This document shows positions 61,554-64,000 of a DNA stretch of 64,000 nucleotides, piece after piece (positions within the stretch are counted from its first letter, which is position 1; each line of letters starts with the position of its first letter). The notes below the pieces were generated by a model. That model ran no database searches, had not been told where the DNA came from, and saw nothing but the letters and a program-made list of their open reading frames with translations. The stretch lies in NCBI GenBank assembly GCA_036504445.1, contig DASXVE010000012.1, positions 1 through 64,000 on the forward strand, written 5' to 3'. The translations under genes were made by a program, and so were the position numbers. This stretch comes from Candidatus Aquicultor sp. (GTDB taxonomy: Bacteria > Actinomycetota > Aquicultoria > Aquicultorales > Aquicultoraceae).

Positions 61554-62196
61554 CATGTTATGGGTAAAAGTAGCAGCGCTTATCGCAGCAATTATAGTTA
61601 TTTCAGTCTTATCGACGGCAATCTATTGCCACACGGCGGCTACAAATCTATACTTAGCGGCTACCCATGAGCAGGAAGAGGGCAGGCTGTTGGAGGCTCA
61701 ACGTGGTTATGAGCAGGCCCTAGGCTACAACCCGTGGCATGCCGATGCGGCGTACCAGCTCGCCACGATTTTCCGGGACCGTCACAATCCCGAGGAAGCG
61801 TTACGCTTGATGAAACGAGCGGTTTCGCTAAACAGGCACAATGCCGATTATTATCTCGGCCTTGGATATTTATATCTGCATCAGTTCAAGGACAAGAAAA
61901 GCGCGGAGATAAACTTTAAAAAAGCCTACAAAGAGAACAGCAAGAACTACTATGCTTGTATTATTTTAGGCCAGCTGGCAGAGGAAAAATCGCAGCCAAA
62001 AACGGCGATTTCCTTTTATGAAACGGCGATTGATAGCGAACCGAAGCTTATCCTTGCATATAAGAGGATGGCCGAACTCTACGGTAAAGAGGGTATGGCT
62101 CCCCTGGCGCAGAAATACTGGGATGACGTCCGAGAGATTAACCCGCGTGATAAAGATGCGCGCGCCCACCTCAGTATGGGCCGGGTGGCGAGGTAA
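61543..62196 (+). CDS. Membrane-anchored TPR protein
   Basis: 217 aa from ATG 61543, whose start overlaps the end of the previous gene by 11 nt, so the two are coupled. One N-terminal helix (VKVAALIAAIIVISVLSTAIY) is followed by about four tetratricopeptide repeats (AQRGYEQALGYNPWHADAAYQLA, YLGLGYLYLHQFKDKKSAEINFKKA in parts, SFYETAIDSEPKLILAYKRMAELYG). It probably serves as an assembly or interaction factor next to the O-antigen-ligase-like protein or the pilus; precise function unknown. Confidence 0.78.
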   Translation: MKNNMLWVKVAALIAAIIVISVLSTAIYCHTAATNLYLAATHEQEEGRLLEAQRGYEQALGYNPWHADAAYQLATIFRDRHNPEEALRLMKRAVSLNRHNADYYLGLGYLYLHQFKDKKSAEINFKKAYKENSKNYYACIILGQLAEEKSQPKTAISFYETAIDSEPKLILAYKRMAELYGKEGMAPLAQKYWDDVREINPRDKDARAHLSMGRVAR

Positions 62197-62201
62197 GAAT
62201 T

Positions 62202-63005
62202 ATGGTCTACATACTGTTGATTCTGTTTTTCATGGTCGGGTCGATTATCGGTAGTTTTTTAAATGTCTGCGCCTATAGGATCCCCAGAAGTGAATCGATT
62301 ATGTTTCCCGGATCGCATTGTCCGGCATGTGGCGGCGCTATTGCGCCGTACGATAATATCCCGATTGTAAGCTATTTACTGCTTCGCGGTACGTGCAGGC
62401 ACTGCCGCGGGCGTATTGGCATCCGATACCCATTGGTGGAGTTGACTACCGGCGCTCTCTGGGCGGCTGTTTACTACCGGTTTGGGCTTAGCTCGCAGCT
62501 TGCAGGCGCACTGTTTTTTGTAACGGTGCTCACGGTGCTATCGGCTATCGATTACGACACAAAAACGCTTCCCGATAAGCTCTTGCTGCCGTCAATCGGC
62601 TTAAGCGCACTTGCCTTACTCCTCTATCCCATACAAATTGATGCGCTGCCCTTAATCGCCGGATCAGGCGTCTTGCGAGCGATGTTTGGTTTTGTTGCCG
62701 GAGGCGGCTTGCTCTTAATCGTTGCGTTACTAGGAATGCTCGTGTTTAAGCGCGAGGCGATGGGTGGGGGAGACATCAAACTTGCCGCCTTTATGGGGCT
62801 CTATTTGGGCGGTTACGTGGTTCTTGCCATATTCATCGGGACATTCCTGGGAACACTGGCGGGCACAGCGCTAATGGCCCGAGGTAAGGCAGAATCTAAA
62901 AGCTCAATGCCGTTCGGCCCGTTCCTCGCGGCCGGCGCAATTGTAACGATTTTTATCGGCCCTCAGCTCTGGTTGGGCTACCTCAAATTTGCCGGTTTAG
63001 CATAG
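62202..63005 (+). CDS. pilD: Prepilin peptidase / N-methyltransferase
   Basis: 267 aa. Typical PilD: N-terminal FFMVGSIIGSFLNVCAYRIPR, two Cys pairs (CPAC and CRHC) of the cytoplasmic methyltransferase loop that bind zinc, catalytic Asp residues in SAIDYDTKTLPDK and GGGDIKLAAFMGLYLG, and about 7-8 membrane helices. It cleaves the pilin leader at Gly-Phe and methylates the new N-terminus. Starts 6 nt after the TPR gene. Confidence 0.96.
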   Translation: MVYILLILFFMVGSIIGSFLNVCAYRIPRSESIMFPGSHCPACGGAIAPYDNIPIVSYLLLRGTCRHCRGRIGIRYPLVELTTGALWAAVYYRFGLSSQLAGALFFVTVLTVLSAIDYDTKTLPDKLLLPSIGLSALALLLYPIQIDALPLIAGSGVLRAMFGFVAGGGLLLIVALLGMLVFKREAMGGGDIKLAAFMGLYLGGYVVLAIFIGTFLGTLAGTALMARGKAESKSSMPFGPFLAAGAIVTIFIGPQLWLGYLKFAGLA

Positions 63006-63142
63006 CGAACTAATCCTAAAGTATGTTCTCAAGTTACCGATGATAAAAAAAGACGGCTGTCGATTACGTATTTTTCGACAAGCCAGGCCCCGTCCCAAAA
63101 AGACGAAGCAATATACGAAGCTTATTATGTAGGAGGTTAGTT

Positions 63143-64000
63143 GTGGGCGCATTGACTTTGGGCAGAGGGGCTGCCCCAGTCGGTCTCGATATTAGCAGTA
63201 GCACGTTTCGACTTGCTCAGCTAAAGCCGACCGACGACAAACCACTCCTTGTAAATTATGCGCGGATGAAAACCGCTGACGGCCTTATTGATGAGGGAGA
63301 AATCGTCGATATTGAAGGCGTCTCTAAAGCGCTTGCCGCTTTCTGGCGAGAGTACAAAATTCCTGAAAAGCGAGTCGTCATCGGCGTTGCCAACCAAAAG
63401 GTCGTTGTTAGGGTTATTGAGATGCCGTACATGAGCGAGTCGGAGCTGAGAAGCGCTCTTCAGTATCAAATCAGCGACTACATCCCGATCCCGGTCGAAG
63501 AGGCGATTATCGATTTTCAAATTCTGACTGATAACGAAGCAAACAAGCAAAGCGGGAAGATGGATGTTCTCGTTGCTGCAGCGCGTAAGGACATGATTGA
63601 AAACGCTATTGCAGCAGTAAAGGGCGCCGGGCTTAAACCGGTGATTGTGGATATCTCATCGCTGGCATTCGCGCGTGCGGTTCTGGAAGCAGAACCGGAA
63701 CGGGTTTTGCGGGAACCGGACGAGGATAAAGGCGCAACCGCTCTCGTAAACATAAGTTCGACATTAACCGACATCATCATCGTTGAGGATGGCGTGCCTC
63801 GTTTTACACGTATCAGCGGTACCGGCGGTCGGGTCTTTACCGACGCGATAGTCGAGCAGCTTGGTGTATCTGTTGACGAGGCGGAAGAGCTGAAGATGGC
63901 TGTAGGATTACCACAGGTTGGCGACAAAATGTTACAGCCGGTAAGCGATGATCCGAAGATAAGACAATACTATAGCAAGGTCCAAGGGATACTCGAGTTG
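63143..64000 (+). CDS. pilM: Type IV pilus assembly protein PilM (3' end cut by window edge)
   Basis: 286 codons visible from GTG 63143, 5 nt after AGGAGGT. Actin-like PilM: VGLDISSSTFRLAQLK (phosphate 1), VVIGVANQKVVVRVIEMPYMSESEL, ALQYQISDYIPIPVEEAIIDF, VDISSLAFARAV, and IVEQLGVSVDEAEELK. It forms the cytoplasmic ring of the alignment complex with PilN and PilO, which are expected just outside the window. Confidence 0.95.
   Translation, partial: MGALTLGRGAAPVGLDISSSTFRLAQLKPTDDKPLLVNYARMKTADGLIDEGEIVDIEGVSKALAAFWREYKIPEKRVVIGVANQKVVVRVIEMPYMSESELRSALQYQISDYIPIPVEEAIIDFQILTDNEANKQSGKMDVLVAAARKDMIENAIAAVKGAGLKPVIVDISSLAFARAVLEAEPERVLREPDEDKGATALVNISSTLTDIIIVEDGVPRFTRISGTGGRVFTDAIVEQLGVSVDEAEELKMAVGLPQVGDKMLQPVSDDPKIRQYYSKVQGILEL

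Noticed and set aside
1-64000. CRISPR arrays, tRNA or rRNA genes
   Set aside because: No repeat-spacer pattern and no tRNA-like TTCGANNCC arm with matching acceptor stem was found outside genes on reading; the only periodic array is the 11-bp one at 22817-22876.

Overview
The window looks like a chromosomal piece of a deep-branching, probably anaerobic actinobacterium. Support for this comes from a GlnR-type orphan OmpR-family regulator with textbook GlnR boxes, a two-domain GlnE, a CtpE-like P-type ATPase, a class A penicillin-binding protein with PASTA repeats, and the order polA-rpsA-coaE-uvrB-uvrA. An SLH-domain surface protein, a pentaheme and an octaheme cytochrome c, rubrerythrin and a ferredoxin-rich glutamate synthase point to a redox-active anaerobic lifestyle. 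The lineage is inferred from gene content only; no rRNA or tRNA gene was seen.

Layout. 1-1.3 kb: an IS256-family transposase cut by the left edge, followed by a very short lipoprotein-like ORF. 1.5-23 kb: a nitrogen-assimilation region. It holds a five-gene archaeal-type (split) glutamate synthase operon behind a consensus promoter and an attenuator-like terminator, then a GlnR-like regulator, a GSI-beta glutamine synthetase, PII, GlnE, a GSI-alpha glutamine synthetase and a stand-alone FMN-type glutamate synthase homologue. A P-type ATPase, a pentaheme cytochrome, an S-layer protein and an acetyltransferase are interspersed. The stand-alone gltB homologue is preceded by six GTAAC/GAAAC half-sites at exact 11-bp spacing, and glnA by two; these match the known GlnR operator (GTnAC-n6-GAAAC).

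23-44 kb: housekeeping and repair genes (polA, rpsA, coaE, lytic transglycosylase, PilZ protein, uvrB, Sir2 deacylase, MutY-like glycosylase, rubrerythrin, octaheme cytochrome, rarA, lipoprotein, uvrA, hisG). A nested structured RNA ending in a terminator lies just upstream of rpsA. 44-52.8 kb: pabB-pabC behind another attenuator-like leader, a PASTA-PBP, a NifU-like protein, a U32 peptidase, a YqeG-type phosphatase and aroE.

52.8-64 kb: a type IV pilus locus: two PilB-type ATPases, PilT, PilC, a cyclic-di-GMP-I riboswitch with a terminator, the pilin, an O-antigen-ligase-like TPR membrane protein (candidate pilin O-glycosylation enzyme), a TPR protein, prepilin peptidase and PilM (cut by the right edge). 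The riboswitch, the MshEN-like N-terminus of the first PilB and the PilZ protein at 29 kb together suggest that pilus production and activity are tied to c-di-GMP.

The most interesting signals are the 11-bp GlnR-box array, the PII protein lacking both T-loop tyrosines beside a bifunctional GlnE, the riboswitch-controlled pilin, and several structured leaders that match no RNA family I recognise.
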